NCBI GenBank assembly: GCA_036250225.1
Contig: JAPZLL010000010.1
Coordinates: 558,001 to 622,000 of the forward strand
Source of the DNA: Cercophora sp. LCS_1
Lineage: Eukaryota > Ascomycota > Sordariomycetes > Sordariales > Lasiosphaeriaceae
DNA: 64,000 bases
Direction of reading: 5' to 3'
In this document: positions 1-12,165 of the stretch, in pieces
How the letters are laid out: each line of letters begins with the position of its first letter
How positions within the stretch are numbered: the stretch's first letter is position 1
Made by a program: the position numbers and the translations under genes
The notes under the pieces: model-generated
Databases searched by the model: none
The model's input: only the letters and a program-made list of their open reading frames with translations
What the model was told of the DNA's origin: nothing

Positions 1-620
1 TTATTGTGAACACGTCAGATTCAGGCTTGAACCAAAGGTAGCCCTTTTTGGCGCAAAGTGAACAATCGCACGCAGTCGCTTTTGTGATCTCGGATGTTTC
101 GATCTCGAAGCGGAATCCGCCGCAGTGGCAGTTGCCATGGTAGGTTCTCAAAGGCTCAGGCATTGTGGGCTTGGAACGAATGGCAGTTGCTGACGGCTGA
201 CCTGAAACTTGGGAGCTGGCGAAAGTTATATGTGTTACTGAAAGTGACGGATGAGGAAGGTCATATGTCGCTGCAGTGCCCTGAAGGATTCACCCGGCGC
301 GGTTATTGTGGGCTATCCAACCAAAAGTCTCGCCGAGTGGCACAGCATCTGCTACCACGTCGTGTGAGCTCAATACTAGGAACTGGATAGTCCAAGATGC
401 CAGTTTAGATCTCCACCATCCGTACCTAGGATTTTAGCTTATCTTAAACGTATCTAATAGCCCAACACGGCACAGGGAAAGTTTTTGCGCCACTTCAACG
501 TCAATAAAGTTCCAGGAAATGACACTCCATCGATGTAAGTTCAAGTGTTGGCTCAAGTTTTTCTATCTAGTCTATATACAATTATCCGAAGTCGAACTCT
601 GCTGCCCCTTATCATCAAGC
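1..620. other. Gene-free left edge
   Basis: No convincing coding region was seen on either strand. The right part is the 3' flank of the minus-strand DUF1993 gene that ends at 621. Short open frames here lack recognisable family sequence. Confidence 0.5.
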
Positions 621-1266
621 TCAAGCGGGAATAACAATAGGAGCATAAAACTCCTGGATATAATCCAACTTGCCAACCGGCACACCCTTGGTCCTGAGGA
701 TGGCATACGCCTGGTTGAGATGGAAGTACGCGTTTGGCAAGCCATGGCCAAACACCGACTCCTTGGCCGTGACATCAATGCTGATGGTTGTTCCGAATGG
801 TCTGTTGACGTCCATTAGCCTCTTTCCTTCCTTTCCACTCTCTCCACCCTTTCCTAAACTCCCACCATGAAACCAAAAAGAGAAATAACAGAGAATAATA
901 GACTTACTGCTTGACAATCGCCTCTGCCCGCGCATCAATCAACTCCCCATCCACTCCCTGCACAATCTCCCTCGCCTTCTTGATGCGCTCATAGTAGTCG
1001 GCAAACGTCGTCTCGGTGTTGTCAAACTCGCCCGTATCGACACCCGCCAGACGGCCCACGACCACACGCACGTGGCGCGTCAGGTTCTGGATCTGGAAAG
1101 ACAGGGGGCGCATGTCGTCGATCAGGCGGGCGGGGAGGTATTCTGCATTTGGGTCGATGTCCTGCGATGCGGCGTGGGACTCGGCCTTTTTGAGGATGTG
1201 GAGGAGGGTGTCGAGTTGTTTGGTGAAGGTTGAGATTACGAGAGAGGAGAGGGTTATTGTGGCCAT
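621..1266 (-). CDS. DUF1993 family helical protein
   Basis: Two exons, 1266-908 and 819-621, joined by an 88-nt intron with a GTAAGT donor and an AGAG acceptor, give a 185-residue protein. The start is the ATG of MATITLSSLV. The protein has no signal peptide. Its sequence (an HILKKAESHA stretch near the N-terminus, then PARLIDDMRPLSFQIQ, later a GHGLPNAYFHLNQAYAILR block near the C-terminus) matches the fungal/bacterial DUF1993 family, small helical-bundle proteins of about 170 residues distantly related to DinB-like folds. The molecular function of the family is not established. Length and the C-terminal block, which lies wholly in exon 2, support the splice. Confidence 0.85.
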
Positions 1267-1859
1267 TTTGGATGCTGTGTGTGTGTGTGTTTGTGATGCG
1301 ATCGGGTGGAGAGGGGTGGAGAGTGGGTGATTCAGCTGAGAGGAGGGGAGTTGGTGAGTCGACGGGTCGATGGATTGGTGATGATGAATGGTGGGAGGAC
1401 ACGAGACAGAGGATGGAATATATATACCCAACCCAGTAACTCTCACCCTCACTCTACTTGACGGTTACAAAGCTGAAGAATGGGGCGCAAATCACAACAT
1501 TGTCGCCGACAATGACCACCATTGTCGGCCCCGAAAGCGGGGAAGCAGATACGGCTCTTAGCGGATGCTTCCCTCGGTCCCGCCATGCAGGTCCTAGACC
1601 ACAAAGGAGCCTATCACAGCGCCGGCTCACAGGCTAATCGGACCCCACCTCCCCCGTCCGTCGAGCCGGAGCCGGCATTTCGTCATTTGGACTGCCGATG
1701 ACAGGACGTTAACTCCGACGACATTGTTAGAAATTCAAGGATGAATCGTGATTCGAAATGTCCTGATGAGGTAAAGCTATTTGCACATGAATAATGAAAG
1801 AAGGTTACATGCACATGATTTGTACACAAGCGAGTGTCATGACGCGTTCAACATCAACA
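1267..1859. other. Intergenic: promoter of the DUF1993 gene and 3' flank of the esterase
   Basis: Contains a GT-rich tract at about 1277-1294 just upstream of the DUF1993 start and the inverted repeat annotated at 1505-1529. No coding sequence seen. Confidence 0.5.
1505..1529. repeat. Perfect inverted repeat, 10-bp arms, 5-bp loop
   Basis: GCCGACAATG at 1505-1514 is repeated in reverse complement as CATTGTCGGC at 1520-1529, around the loop ACCAC. It lies about 240 bp upstream of the DUF1993 start codon. It may be a binding site for a dimeric transcription factor or only a chance hairpin; the sequence alone does not decide. Confidence 0.55.
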
Positions 1860-3907
1860 TTAGGCGGGGATGCTCGGCCCGAGCGTCTTGTAAAAGTCGC
1901 AGCGACCGCCGCGGCCACCTTCCCACGTGTTGGCGTTGGCGACCGAGAGGGCGTTTTGCAGGCCGGGCTGCTGGAACTGGGTGACGGTAGTGCCCCACTG
2001 GTTGGTGAAGGCATAGGGAGTGCCGCCCGTCTGGTTGAGGTTGAGAAGCTGCGGCGACGATGGGTTCCATGTGGGCCAGGACGAAGCAGGGTTGGAGGCG
2101 CTCGGGCTGGGCGAGCTGGCTCCGTTGGCGACAGCATTGCTGAGGGATGGGTTGCCGGTCTTGATAAAGTTGCCCCAGATCTGGCGGAAGGCAAGGGTGA
2201 AGTCAGCGCCGAGGTTGGCGCCCGCAGGTCCAAAGTAGGCAGCCACATCGGCCCCGTGGAAGGCAAAGGGCACCGAGTACTGGTAAGTATAGGCCGCCTT
2301 GGAGCCACCGGTATAAGCCGAGGCCATCCAGTACGCAGGGCAGACAAACGTGGCCTCAGCGTAGATGTTGTTGCCGCGCTGCTGCTGGCCGTTGGCATCA
2401 GCAGAGACGTTGACAGCGTTCACGCCACCACCCGAGATACCGTTGGTCTCGAAGCGAGGGCCTGCGGGATCCGTGTTGGCGCTGTTGGGGTTAGCCGCAA
2501 GGATCGAGTTGATCTGGGCGGGCGACAAGTTGGGGAACTGGGCGGGGAGCCAGCCAGCAAGGTCAGCCTCGGTGGTGATGAAAGGAGGGACGAAAAGGGG
2601 CCCCTCGTTGGCGTTGGATCCGACAAGGAGCTTCTGGCCGTTGACACGCTTGGCAGTGAGCTGCTGGGTGGGACGACCCATGATGTACGCGCCATCAGTC
2701 ACGGGGTAGAAGGCCCAGTAGCCGTAGGTGGAGGCCTGCGTGACGGCGTAGTTGGCCTGCTGGAGCGTGTTGGTGTCCTTGCTGGCCAAGCAAGCAAAGA
2801 CATTGCCACTGCTAGGGCAGCCGGCAGCCTGGGAGAAGGCGTAGTACTTGCTGGTAGGGAACGCGGCATCGTAGTTGTAGTGGAAGGGGAGGTACGGCGA
2901 GGCAGCAATCGACTTGTCGAAGAGGAGGGAGCCCAAAGCACCGTTGACGGCAAGGTCGTGATACAGGACAGAGCTTGCACCGGCCGACTCACCGGAGATG
3001 GTGACGGAGAAGGGGTCACCGCCGAACTGGCAGATGAACAGCTTGATCCACGCTAGGGCAAAGGCCTGATCGAGAATGCCAGCGTTCACAACACCCCTAT
3101 CCCTGACCTCATCCGAAGAGAGGAAACCAAAGGCACCGAGCTAGCCACTGTCAGCACACACACAAGCTTGTGAGGGAAAAGTGAAAGACATACACGATAC
3201 TGGATCGACACGACAACAAAGCCCTTGTTGTTGGCGTTGATGATCTCGCTCATGTCTTGGGTGCCATCGCCGAAGCCATAACCACCGCCGTGGATCCAAA
3301 CCAAGACCGGGAGGTTCTGGGCATTGGCCGGGGCGTAGACGTTGAGGAAGAGGCAGTCCTCATTGCCCGGGATGAAGGGAGCATTGGGGACGGCGGGGAG
3401 CGTCTGCGGGCACATGGGACCAAAGGCGTTGGCCTGGTTGACGGGAAGCCCCGCCTGGACGGGAGGGAACCGGGGCGGCTTCCATCGCAGGGTCCCCGTC
3501 GGGGCGGCAGCATAGCGGATACTGTGGTCCAGTCAGCAACATGTACGGGATGAGATGTGTGTGTGTTTGGACAGGGACACGGACCCTTTCCAGTTGTTCA
3601 GACCCGTCGCCGCGTCAGCGTAGCCCTGGTACTTGGCGTAGCCGAGGTCGACAACCAATGACGAGCTCGCCGTGCAGGACAGAGAACGCTTCTTGCTTGA
3701 GGCAAGCTGCTCCTCCTCGGCCTGGGTGGCGTTTGCGATGAGCTCCGAGACGAACTGTGCGGCAAGGTCAACCACCTCGGGCTCGGGGCTTGAGCTAGCT
3801 GCGGGAGCGGCAGCGGCACTCGACGAGGCAGGGGCCTGCGGGGAGGGCGCCGCGAGGGCACCACTCAGGAGCAGGCCCGCAGAAACGATCCACTTGAGAC
3901 CGGCCAT
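1860..3907 (-). CDS. Secreted type-B carboxylesterase (lipase/cholinesterase-like)
   Basis: Three exons (3907-3585, 3521-3194, 3140-1860) give 643 residues. The first 20 residues form a signal peptide ending in the GALA/APS cleavage region, followed by a Ser/Ala/Pro-rich linker to about residue 45. The esterase fold then begins with a GIRYAAAPTGTLRWKPP block. The oxyanion-hole motif WIHGGGYGFGDG is in exon 2. The catalytic triad is visible: Ser in GESAG (about 269), Glu in SNANEG (about 396) and His in AFHGADV (about 512). The enzyme should hydrolyse ester bonds outside the cell; the substrate cannot be inferred. Intron 2 has a standard GTATGT donor. Intron 1 has an unusual GTCCGT donor, chosen because it restores the conserved GIRYA block in frame. 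Confidence 0.9.
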
Positions 3908-6578
3908 GATACGGGTAGCGGAGGGTAACAACGAGTGACAGCTACTACGTAGTGGGATCGACAGTGGTGTGTCACGCAGGGACAGCTATCCTTGGAGGGA
4001 GGACGTTTGGTTTTAATCTTGGAGACGGGACGTGGTCAGGCTAACTTCTAACCATGATGGAAATTAGCACTCTCCATAGCTCGCAATGGCTCAGGGTGCA
4101 CCAGCTGCGTTGCTAATTGCGGCGGCCCAAGTTGCATGGGCGATGGGTACACTTAACATAGGAGGTAACACCCGGTAATAATACCCGCATCGGGTCGAGT
4201 CTTGCGACCCGCTCTCCCGGGTAGGGCCGCCTGGGAAGGGGCCGCATAGCTTTGAACGCCCAGAGATATCTCATCTCGATACCCTCAGGCAGAAGCGAAC
4301 AGACGCGAGTAAAACTCCACAGCAACCGTGGCGGACGACGGTGAAAACAGCGGACTTGACTTGTTTGCTTGAAATCGCGCCTCTGGTAGCGAGCGAACGC
4401 ATCATCGAGCGAGCCAAGTCAGTCTTAGTGCTGTCATCTATCTGGTGGGTGCTCGGGCCTCGGGAAGGACTACAAGAGCTGAGGCGTTGACTGGGGGCGG
4501 AAAAAAACCACCAAGCCAGGAGAGCGGGAACGGAGGATGCAGAAAGCCACAGCGATCACTGTCCGTGCGGCTGCACCGTAAACGGTCATGAAGGCGCCAA
4601 AGGATCAACAAGCGATGTTCGATCGCGTCTTCCACGGATTGGTCCATGCGCAGATAAGACGTCGTTTGCTGGAGTGTTTGCTGGCCATGTCAGTGTGAGA
4701 GTCTCATGGAGGTCTCAGTGTGAGGGGCAAAGGGGCCCGAAAAGAGGGGTGAAGCTGCTGGCGAAAATTGCACCCACGTCCGTGGGTCGCGATCGCTTCC
4801 CCTCGATCCATCGCTCTGCGCGATGTGGGGCGTCTTCCGGGTCGGCTCCGCAGTGGACGGCTCCCACGGCTCAGGCTGAAGGGAAGAAATCTGGAAAGAG
4901 GATTTGTGGAGAACTGAATCCAAGTCGGCGCCTGAGACGCGCGCGAACACGAAGCGAGTCGATGCACAGGCCATTTTCGAGCTTACTGCATGAGGCGCAA
5001 AACTAGCGGGTAAAATGTGGGCGGAAGTCGTGATGAACCTCGGCGCTCCTTCCTCTCGGAGGAAGTGTAAAAAGTCGATGGCGCGCACGGACTGGTTCGC
5101 AAACCCGGTTTTTCCACCATGCACGTTCCAACTTCCCCAACCACGATGCCAATCTGCACTGCACTTGGGAGCAAATTGTTTCCCTTTCCCACCCTCTGCG
5201 CATCTCTTGCACTTTTCTGTCTGTGTGACGACCGAGGACGGCTCAGAGACTCGAGGATGCGCGACGGACCCGTTCGCTCGGACGTCAGACCATTTGCCCA
5301 GGCGAAAACCCCACTGCAAAACGTGCTGTCTCCCTGTCAGATAGAGCATCTTAGCGAGCCCCGTGTCCTAGCTCACGAATGACATCTCCCAGCGTTGTCT
5401 TAGCTTCAGCTATCGTCGCCGCTAGCTGGCCACTAACAGCAGCGCACACGTGCCCCAAGACACCAAAGGGCCCAGCCTCTGCAGGACTGAGGGGACGAGA
5501 GGCCATCCTGACCGGCCTTTCTGACCTTCACGGTCTGGGGACAACATCGCCACTGGGCCGTCTGGAGGCTGGAGCGGGGTCTCCCGTCCACCTCGGATCT
5601 GCAACTTCGTCCACTTGCTCGAGGACTGTCCGTGCATTCCGTGTGTTGCTGGGAGAATCCCGGATATCGCTCGACGAAACCGGCAAGCAACGAGCAAGCG
5701 AGCGAGCGGCGGCTGGCAAGCTGGACGGACACGGGAGGGTCATGACATTCCATCATAGACGCCAGACGGCTGGTATCTCTCTGGTGTTGACATCGTCCTG
5801 CCCTACTCACCACCACCTTCGGACGGTGGCTAGATTCTCGGCATGCAATCAGGTCTTGGTTTGGTAAATGTAAAAGGTGGGATGGGCGGGGAGTCGGAGC
5901 ACTAGAGCACGAAAATCTCCTGAACTAATTCCCCTAGCCAGGGGCCGATGGGGTCTCGCCATGCGTTGGGTTCGGTTTTGAGGGCATGCCAGCGGGGGGC
6001 TTGCCTGTTTTTCGCCGCTGCAAGCACCGGGCAAGACCCTGCGCGCTATTCAAGACGCCCTTTGGACCCCAATTGAGGATGATCTCAGACCCGGCGAGCT
6101 GTCACGCCCGCATGCCAAATTGCAACCGCGTCCTTGCTGCACAGACACTAGTGACGCACGCCAAACATCTCACAGGCTCACCCCTCTCTCCCGTGGCGAC
6201 CTGACGAGGATGACTTCCTACTTGGGAAGTGGCTAGTCAAGACTCGATTCAACCCAGGCGACAGCCATCGCCATTTGTGACCGCGCGCAACACACACGGC
6301 ACTAGAGGTCAGATATCGACTGACCCGCGGCGAACAAAGCGTTGCGACATTGTTGCTCAACCCGAACCCATCCAATCGTCCCCGCCCCCGCAAACCCGCC
6401 GGCCGATCCAACCTCGGCCGTCTTATTAAGATGGAGTCCCGTGGATCCAGAGAAATGGGCTCCGATCCCTAGGTGTCCTGTCAAGCTTCCTTATCAAGCT
6501 CGGTGCCGTCGATCGCCCTCTCACGCACCTTCACTTGTCCCCAAGCGTCAGCCAGGCTACCAGGCCTCACATTTCACC
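3908..6578. other. Long gene-free region, about 2.7 kb
   Basis: It separates the starts of two divergent genes, the esterase (minus) and the rhodopsin-type receptor (plus). Open frames of up to about 220 codons occur on both strands, but none has a recognisable domain, good splice signals or biased composition. I see no RNA gene. It may hold long upstream regulatory sequence. Confidence 0.4.
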
Positions 6579-7960
6579 ATGGATTCAACGGCCGCGCCCC
6601 AGCTGCCGCCAAATGCGTTCGAGGACAAGAGAGCAACCGTCATTGGCGTGGTGGTGTTCTGCCTGCTGTTTGCCACCACCATGGTCGGCCTGCGAGTGTG
6701 GACCCGCAAAAAGATCATCAACCAGCTCGGGTGGGACGACTACGCCTGCGTGGCCGGTCTTGTATGTCTTCAACAATGCAACGATCGTAAACATCACTAA
6801 CAGTTCCTAGATCACGACATGGGCTAGCGGTATCTCCATCGCCCACATGACCGAGTATGGTCTGGGCCGACACATCTATGTCATGAACCCGGCCAACATC
6901 CCGCTGTATCTGAGGGTGAGTTGCTCGTCACCCTTCCATCAAGTCTGGCGCTGACTAGGCTGTAGGACTTTTACTTCTCGATTGTCTTTTACTGCGCCGC
7001 TCTCTTGTTCATCAAGCTTGCCTTCCTGTTCCAATACTACCGCGTCTTGGCTGTGCAGCACATGCGCAACGTCTACATTGCGGCCATTGTCATCGTTGGT
7101 GGCTGGGCCCTTTCGCAACTCCTCGTCGGCATCTTCATCTGCACGCCTGTCCACGGCTTTTGGGACAGCACCGCCGGGGCCAAGTGCATCCCCAACATCC
7201 CGCAATGGTACATCAACGCCGCTGGAAACATCATCACTGACGTCGCAGTCTTTGCTCTCCCTCTGCCCGCCATCTGGAAATTGAACCTCGTCAAGGGTCA
7301 AAAGATCATCCTCCTCGGCATCTTCTGCCTCGGTTTTTTGTGAGTCTCCGTCCCTTCCAAACCGGTTTACCTCTCCACTAAACACAACGCAGCACCGTCA
7401 TCATCTCCATCATCCGCATCAAGTACCTCAAGCTCTTTGAGGACTTCCCCTGGGAAAACGTCACGTCGTCCCTCTGGTCCGTCGGCGAGCTCACCTCGGC
7501 CATCACCTGCGCCTGCCTGCCCACCCTCCGCCCCTTTGTGGCCCACTACTTCCCCGGCCTCAAGAGCATCATCGGCCGCACCACGAACAAGGCGTCCATC
7601 GGCGGCCAATCAGGCGAAGGGTACATCCGCTCCCGCCGCAAGGACGCGGAATCCGGCCACCAGCTCTCGGAAGCCAAGCGCAACCTCTCCACCGACGGAA
7701 GCCAAGTCGAGCTTGCGTCGTCTGATCGATCCCCCAACACCGCCGCCCATCCTTATCAGGCCAACTATAACCGGCAGACGAGCGACGACGCTGCTAGCTT
7801 GGCTAGTAATACCAGCGATCTCGGTCTGTCGGCGCGTCAACCGGGTGTTGGTGTCAGGACGTCTATTCGCCCTGCGCAGCCGGAGCAGGTCTATGAGAAG
7901 TCCAGTTACCATGGGGTGCAGGTGTCTAGGGAGTTGCATCAGGTTAGTTCACCGCGGTAA
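6579..7960 (+). CDS. Rhodopsin-domain (PTH11-type) integral membrane protein
   Basis: Four exons (6579-6761, 6811-6915, 6966-7339, 7393-7960) code for 409 residues. Donors are GTATGT, GTGAGT and GTGAGT. The protein starts with a short outside segment, then seven hydrophobic helices to about residue 275. Family landmarks are WDDYACV after helix 1, EYGLGRH before helix 3, FIKLAFLFQYYRV in helix 3, and ISIIRIKYL with a WSVGELTSAITCACLPTLRP segment near helix 7. These define the fungal rhodopsin domain found in PTH11-like receptors. The remaining 130 residues are a hydrophilic Ser/Arg-rich cytoplasmic tail. No N-terminal CFEM cysteine domain is present. A role in sensing an external cue is likely from the family; the ligand is unknown. 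A second family member lies at 60.2-61.7 kb. Confidence 0.88.
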
Positions 7961-8889
7961 ATTAAATACCCAACGAAACGAGGTAATGGGGCGGAAAACA
8001 TGGGAGGGTTTCTAGTTTCTTTCGGATCCAGTGCAATGAGTGAGAAAATACCCGGGGGTTGCTTCCCTTTTCTTGTATACGAGTAACGAGGGTTGGGATT
8101 CCATTTCATTTCATTTCGGAAAAGTGATATCCGGCACTGCAACTGACTTGGAAAGTCGGGTTGGGACGCCATGGTCTGTGTCAAATAATAGCACTTCTTC
8201 ATCTCACGCGTATGTTGGGCCTTTTGTGTGATGTGGTTGACACACGTGCGTGGTCGGTGTCATGTGTGTGTTGTGTTTGCCGAAGCCATATTACTTGGTC
8301 GAAAGTTGTGCACGTCGTTGATATTAACACTACAAAAAGGATCTAAGGTGTGGTGGCCCTGCATGGAACAATCCTTTGAGCGTTGGCATTCGAAACGGGT
8401 TTTGGGGGGGTCTTTCTTTTTTGGTTTTCTGGTCCGTGTTGAAACGGTCGTTGTTGGTGTCGGTAATCCAACTAGGGGTGCTGGAGCCGCTGGAGTTGCA
8501 AGCCTCACGCACTTGGGCGGCCGCCAGCATCACGGGCCACCAGGCTCCCTGGGTCTCGGACCATGTTCCCTGTTTAGTGGGATCAGTTGCCAGGCAGCAG
8601 TGATGGTAATCGATGCAAAGGTTCAAATGAAGCTTTGATTGGGATGAACGGTTTGGTATTGTACCTGGAGTAATAACAGGTGGTTGGTGGTGTTGGAGAA
8701 AAAAAAACGCAACGAAAAAACCAGTGAACTGAGTGAATCTAATCAATGTCACTTTTAGGATTGTGAATCCGCTGTCAATAGAGGCTGGCGCTTATTTGAC
8801 ATAGAAATGGTACCTCATGTAGGAGCACCGATTCTCCCACGAGACTTTGCTTCCGCCATTTCCATTGTCCCAATTCATCCTCTGCGCCT
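7961..8889. other. Convergent intergenic region
   Basis: The 3' flanks of the receptor (plus) and the F-box gene (minus) meet here. GT-rich and A-rich tracts are present but no coding sequence was recognised. Confidence 0.5.
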
Positions 8890-10272
8890 CTATGTGAAAG
8901 AAAACATTATTTCAAAGGTCCATTCGCGAACCTTGAGGTGCTTCATTTTGGCACCACCCGCCACTGCAGCCTCAAAGAATCGCTCGAGGGATGTCAGCTC
9001 TTTGCCTCCTTTTTTTGCCTCGTTGCCGGCTTCATCGACATCCCCCTCAACTGTCAACGTTTCGAGATGGCGCAGGGCGTGGCGGACCCCGGCGTACGAA
9101 CCGGAGAGCGGGAGGAGAGAGGGGTGATTCTTGTGAAAAGGGAGACAGTCGATACGGAGGTGTCGGAGTTCCACGCCGAGCCGGTCGAGCTCGAGGGGCA
9201 GGTCGGAGAGAACACGGAGAACGGGAAGCTCTGGAAAACTGGCAAGCGGCCGGCCCCGAGTTGCTGGGGCCGATAGCCAACTGGGCCTCCATCTCGGTGG
9301 CGCTCTGGTGATCGAGTTGCACATGAACTCATAACTTGCTCGTCCATGGTCATCCGAGGCCAGGGCCGCTTCAGCGAGGTCTTCAACATGATGCCACGGG
9401 CGCGGACCGGCCAGGAAGCCGGTATCCGCCAGCGGCATGGAAGCCAATCCCGGAACGTCGGGCTCAGAAGACATTCCGGGGCGTCCCAGTCGCTGCCCCC
9501 AAGGTCGTTCCCATGCGAACCCCGGTGGCATGCCAATTGAGAAATCCAGCTTCCGCGAGGTGTTTTCCTCGAATTGGAGGAGGTCGTCTATATACTTGAC
9601 GATTTCGGGAGTGAAGCCGGTCACCTCATCGGTGAACCACACAGTCGCGGCGCTGGGAAGTTGGGTCATTATCTTGGCCACCGTCTTTACGAAAGCGCCG
9701 CTTGCCAGCAGGCTCTCCTGGGCTGCTTGGGCTTCCCGATATGCAGCGTGTATGGGCTTAAAGAGTTCCGCATTAGTCGCCACACTTCGCGGCCTCCATT
9801 CATGTTCCCCTGGAATGTTGAGTTTCTGTTCCGCAATCCATCCAGCGATTGGATGCCGCCTCATGAGCTCAAATTTGAAATCCCGCACCATTCGGTATAT
9901 GCTCGACGGGAAGGCTGCCGGATCGAGAAGGGCTGCTGGACGGTAGGCCAGGTTAACTCTCACCACCCTGATGCCGGACGCGATCAACTCGTTTTTGATC
10001 ACCGTGGCGGCAAGGTCGAGGGATTTCTGGTCGATGCTGATATCGAGGCATGGGAGAAGAAGAGGAGAGGCCAGGTGGTTGAAGACACGGCATGTGAGGC
10101 GCATGTTGGTGATGTCGGCATTTTTCTCGCGGTCTGGCCATCTGCCGCGATGCTTTTCGGCGCGGCCTAACTCGATTGCCTGCTCGATATCATCCCATTT
10201 TCTTCCGTGGCAGAACTCGTCAAGGATGAGGTGAAGGATGTTGAGAGGTAAGTCGAGCAGAGTGTTGGCCAT
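8890..10272 (-). CDS. F-box-type protein
   Basis: A single exon codes for 460 residues starting at ATG 10272. The N-terminus (LLDLPLNILHLILDEF, then MRLTCRVFNHLASPLLL at about residues 57-73) has the spacing of an F-box, the Skp1-binding helix set of SCF ubiquitin ligase adaptors. The rest has no canonical repeats but ends with a leucine-rich stretch (LPLELDRLGVELRHLRIDCLP) common in fungal F-box/LRR-like proteins. A substrate-adaptor role is inferred from the family only. Three further F-box-like loci lie in this window at 22.5, 46.7 and 58.0 kb; two of them are broken. Confidence 0.75.
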   Translation of the reverse strand: MANTLLDLPLNILHLILDEFCHGRKWDDIEQAIELGRAEKHRGRWPDREKNADITNMRLTCRVFNHLASPLLLPCLDISIDQKSLDLAATVIKNELIASGIRVVRVNLAYRPAALLDPAAFPSSIYRMVRDFKFELMRRHPIAGWIAEQKLNIPGEHEWRPRSVATNAELFKPIHAAYREAQAAQESLLASGAFVKTVAKIMTQLPSAATVWFTDEVTGFTPEIVKYIDDLLQFEENTSRKLDFSIGMPPGFAWERPWGQRLGRPGMSSEPDVPGLASMPLADTGFLAGPRPWHHVEDLAEAALASDDHGRASYEFMCNSITRAPPRWRPSWLSAPATRGRPLASFPELPVLRVLSDLPLELDRLGVELRHLRIDCLPFHKNHPSLLPLSGSYAGVRHALRHLETLTVEGDVDEAGNEAKKGGKELTSLERFFEAAVAGGAKMKHLKVREWTFEIMFSFT

Positions 10273-10560
10273 CTTGATTCGAGCAGGTTGCTAGGCCGCC
10301 AGCCTTCAGGGCGGTAGTCGATGGCGCCTCTTGATGTGGATGAGGTTGGTTGTTCAAGCAAAAAGGTGGGATTAGGAAAATCGGCATCCGTCAAGTTGAA
10401 TTACCCTCGGCAATTGAACCTTGAACATGTACGTCGTGCGCCTGCATATTGACGTCAGGGAATGCCTCCCTGCGCAAGTTCGGCCCGAGCCCTGAATTCT
10501 ATCTCCGAGAAAAAATAAAATCCACGCCTCTTTCCACCTTTCTGGTGGAGACAACCCCAA

Positions 10561-11754
10561 TCACACCTTCCCTTCCTTCCACGCCGCATACTTGCGATAA
10601 ACATCCTTTCTAAAAGTCTGCTTCAACTCCTCCACAACCTTTCCATCAACCGGCAACACCGCCTGCACAGCCGCCAAGGCACAAAGATCATTCTCACGAT
10701 CCACAAACCACGCAAACGTCAAGCCACCTCCCCACGTAAACGTCCCCTTCCCATACCATCCCTCCACGCTCTCATTCATCAACAATCCACCCAGCCCATA
10801 CCCAACATCCATCCCCGCCTCGGTCCCGACCCTAAAAAACGGCCCAATCGGTCCCTCCAGCGCCTCCCTAAACACACACCTCGCCTCTTCCCGGACTTGA
10901 TCCCGCACCAACAGTTCCCCTGTCTCTTTGCTCAACAAAACCCCATCATTCCCCAAAACGCTTTTCAGAACCTTCAAGTACCCCTCCGCCGTCATAAACA
11001 AGCCATGCCCGCCAAAATCCCCCTCCGAACGTCGATTCATCTCCCCACCGCCACCAAGCACCGCCTTGCCCACGCCCTCGGGATCCTGCGGATGCAAATC
11101 CACCATTCTCTGTCGAACATCCTCTCCTTCGACAGGGAAAAACTGCACACCCCGCTTCTCGATCCCCAACGGCTCACAAATCCGTTGTCGAACCCACTCC
11201 CCCAGTCTCATCCTACTGACCCGCTCCACGGCTCGTCCAGCCCAGTCCAGGCCGGGGCCATACATCCATCCCTCGCCTGGATGGAAAGCAAGCGGGTAGT
11301 CGAATGCTTGTTCGACCGGTCTCTTGCCCTCGACGCCGGGGTGTGCAGCGCGGTATTCTGCCAATCGGGGGGTCAAAAAGTCGTAGGCTGCGCCTGAGGT
11401 GTGGGAGAGGAGCATGGCGAGTGTGATTTCGTTTTTACCGGGCTCGAGCGCGCCGGAGGGTGTGAGGACTTGTTGGGAGGCGAGTTCGGGGAGGGTGGAG
11501 GTGAGTGGGGTATTGAGGGATAATAGACCGGCGTCGACGCATTGGAGGGCGGAGATGGTGGTTATGAGTTTGGTTGCCGAGGCGAGGTAGAGGATGTCGT
11601 CGGGCGTGTGGGGACGTTTTTCACCGCTCAGGAGGGTGCGGGTGCCGGGGAGATGGGTGTAGGTGAATGTCGAGGCGGAGTTGGTCGCGAGGACGTGGGC
11701 GCCGTTGATTTTGCTGGTGGCGATGGCGCTTTGGAAGGTTGCTTCGATGGACAT
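10561..11754 (-). CDS. Serine beta-lactamase-fold hydrolase/transesterase (class C-like)
   Basis: A single 397-residue exon. It shows the three elements of the class C beta-lactamase/esterase fold: S-x-x-K as SATK at residues 59-62, a tyrosine motif in WMYGPGLDW, and a W-x-G element as WGGGLTFAW near residue 350. In fungi such proteins include esterases and acyltransferases of the LovD type, and many act on unknown esters. There is no signal peptide, so it is probably cytosolic. No polyketide or peptide synthetase genes lie beside it, so a role in secondary metabolism is not supported by context. Confidence 0.88.
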   Translation of the reverse strand: MSIEATFQSAIATSKINGAHVLATNSASTFTYTHLPGTRTLLSGEKRPHTPDDILYLASATKLITTISALQCVDAGLLSLNTPLTSTLPELASQQVLTPSGALEPGKNEITLAMLLSHTSGAAYDFLTPRLAEYRAAHPGVEGKRPVEQAFDYPLAFHPGEGWMYGPGLDWAGRAVERVSRMRLGEWVRQRICEPLGIEKRGVQFFPVEGEDVRQRMVDLHPQDPEGVGKAVLGGGGEMNRRSEGDFGGHGLFMTAEGYLKVLKSVLGNDGVLLSKETGELLVRDQVREEARCVFREALEGPIGPFFRVGTEAGMDVGYGLGGLLMNESVEGWYGKGTFTWGGGLTFAWFVDRENDLCALAAVQAVLPVDGKVVEELKQTFRKDVYRKYAAWKEGKV

Positions 11755-12165
11755 TTTGGTGTGGATTTGCCGCGAGAGCGAGTGAGGTAGGTTATGGTGC
11801 TGGAGATGAAGATGAAGATGAAAATGATGAGGATGGGGTGTGGTTGAGTTTCAGTTCCGGCCGTGAGGGGTAAAAAAGGGGCACTGTTTGGATACCGACG
11901 TAAGCGAGTGCGATCGGCGAGCCGTTGCACGTATTGCTCGCTCGGTCTTTGTTATTTCCGGACTTTGGCGACTGACTCACGCCGGAATGCAGCGATGGAG
12001 CCGTTTCGTTGCGTGGCCCGGTGGCCGACCTATCAAGTTCTTCTGCGAGACGGTTGGCTCCCCATTTTCGGATCAAGCTCGGATTTTCAAGCCTCGAACA
12101 TCGCATTGAGAGCGAAGCCCTTGACTCTTCCCTTCATCATCCTGTCTCGTTGTCTCAGTCCCAGG
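11755..12165. other. Intergenic region upstream of the hydrolase
   Basis: It lies between the start of the hydrolase (minus) and the 3' end of HET gene 1 (minus). No gene seen. Confidence 0.5.

Noticed and set aside
4690..5349. 219-codon open frame on the minus strand
   Set aside because: No family features, no good start context, and competing frames on the plus strand over the same bases.
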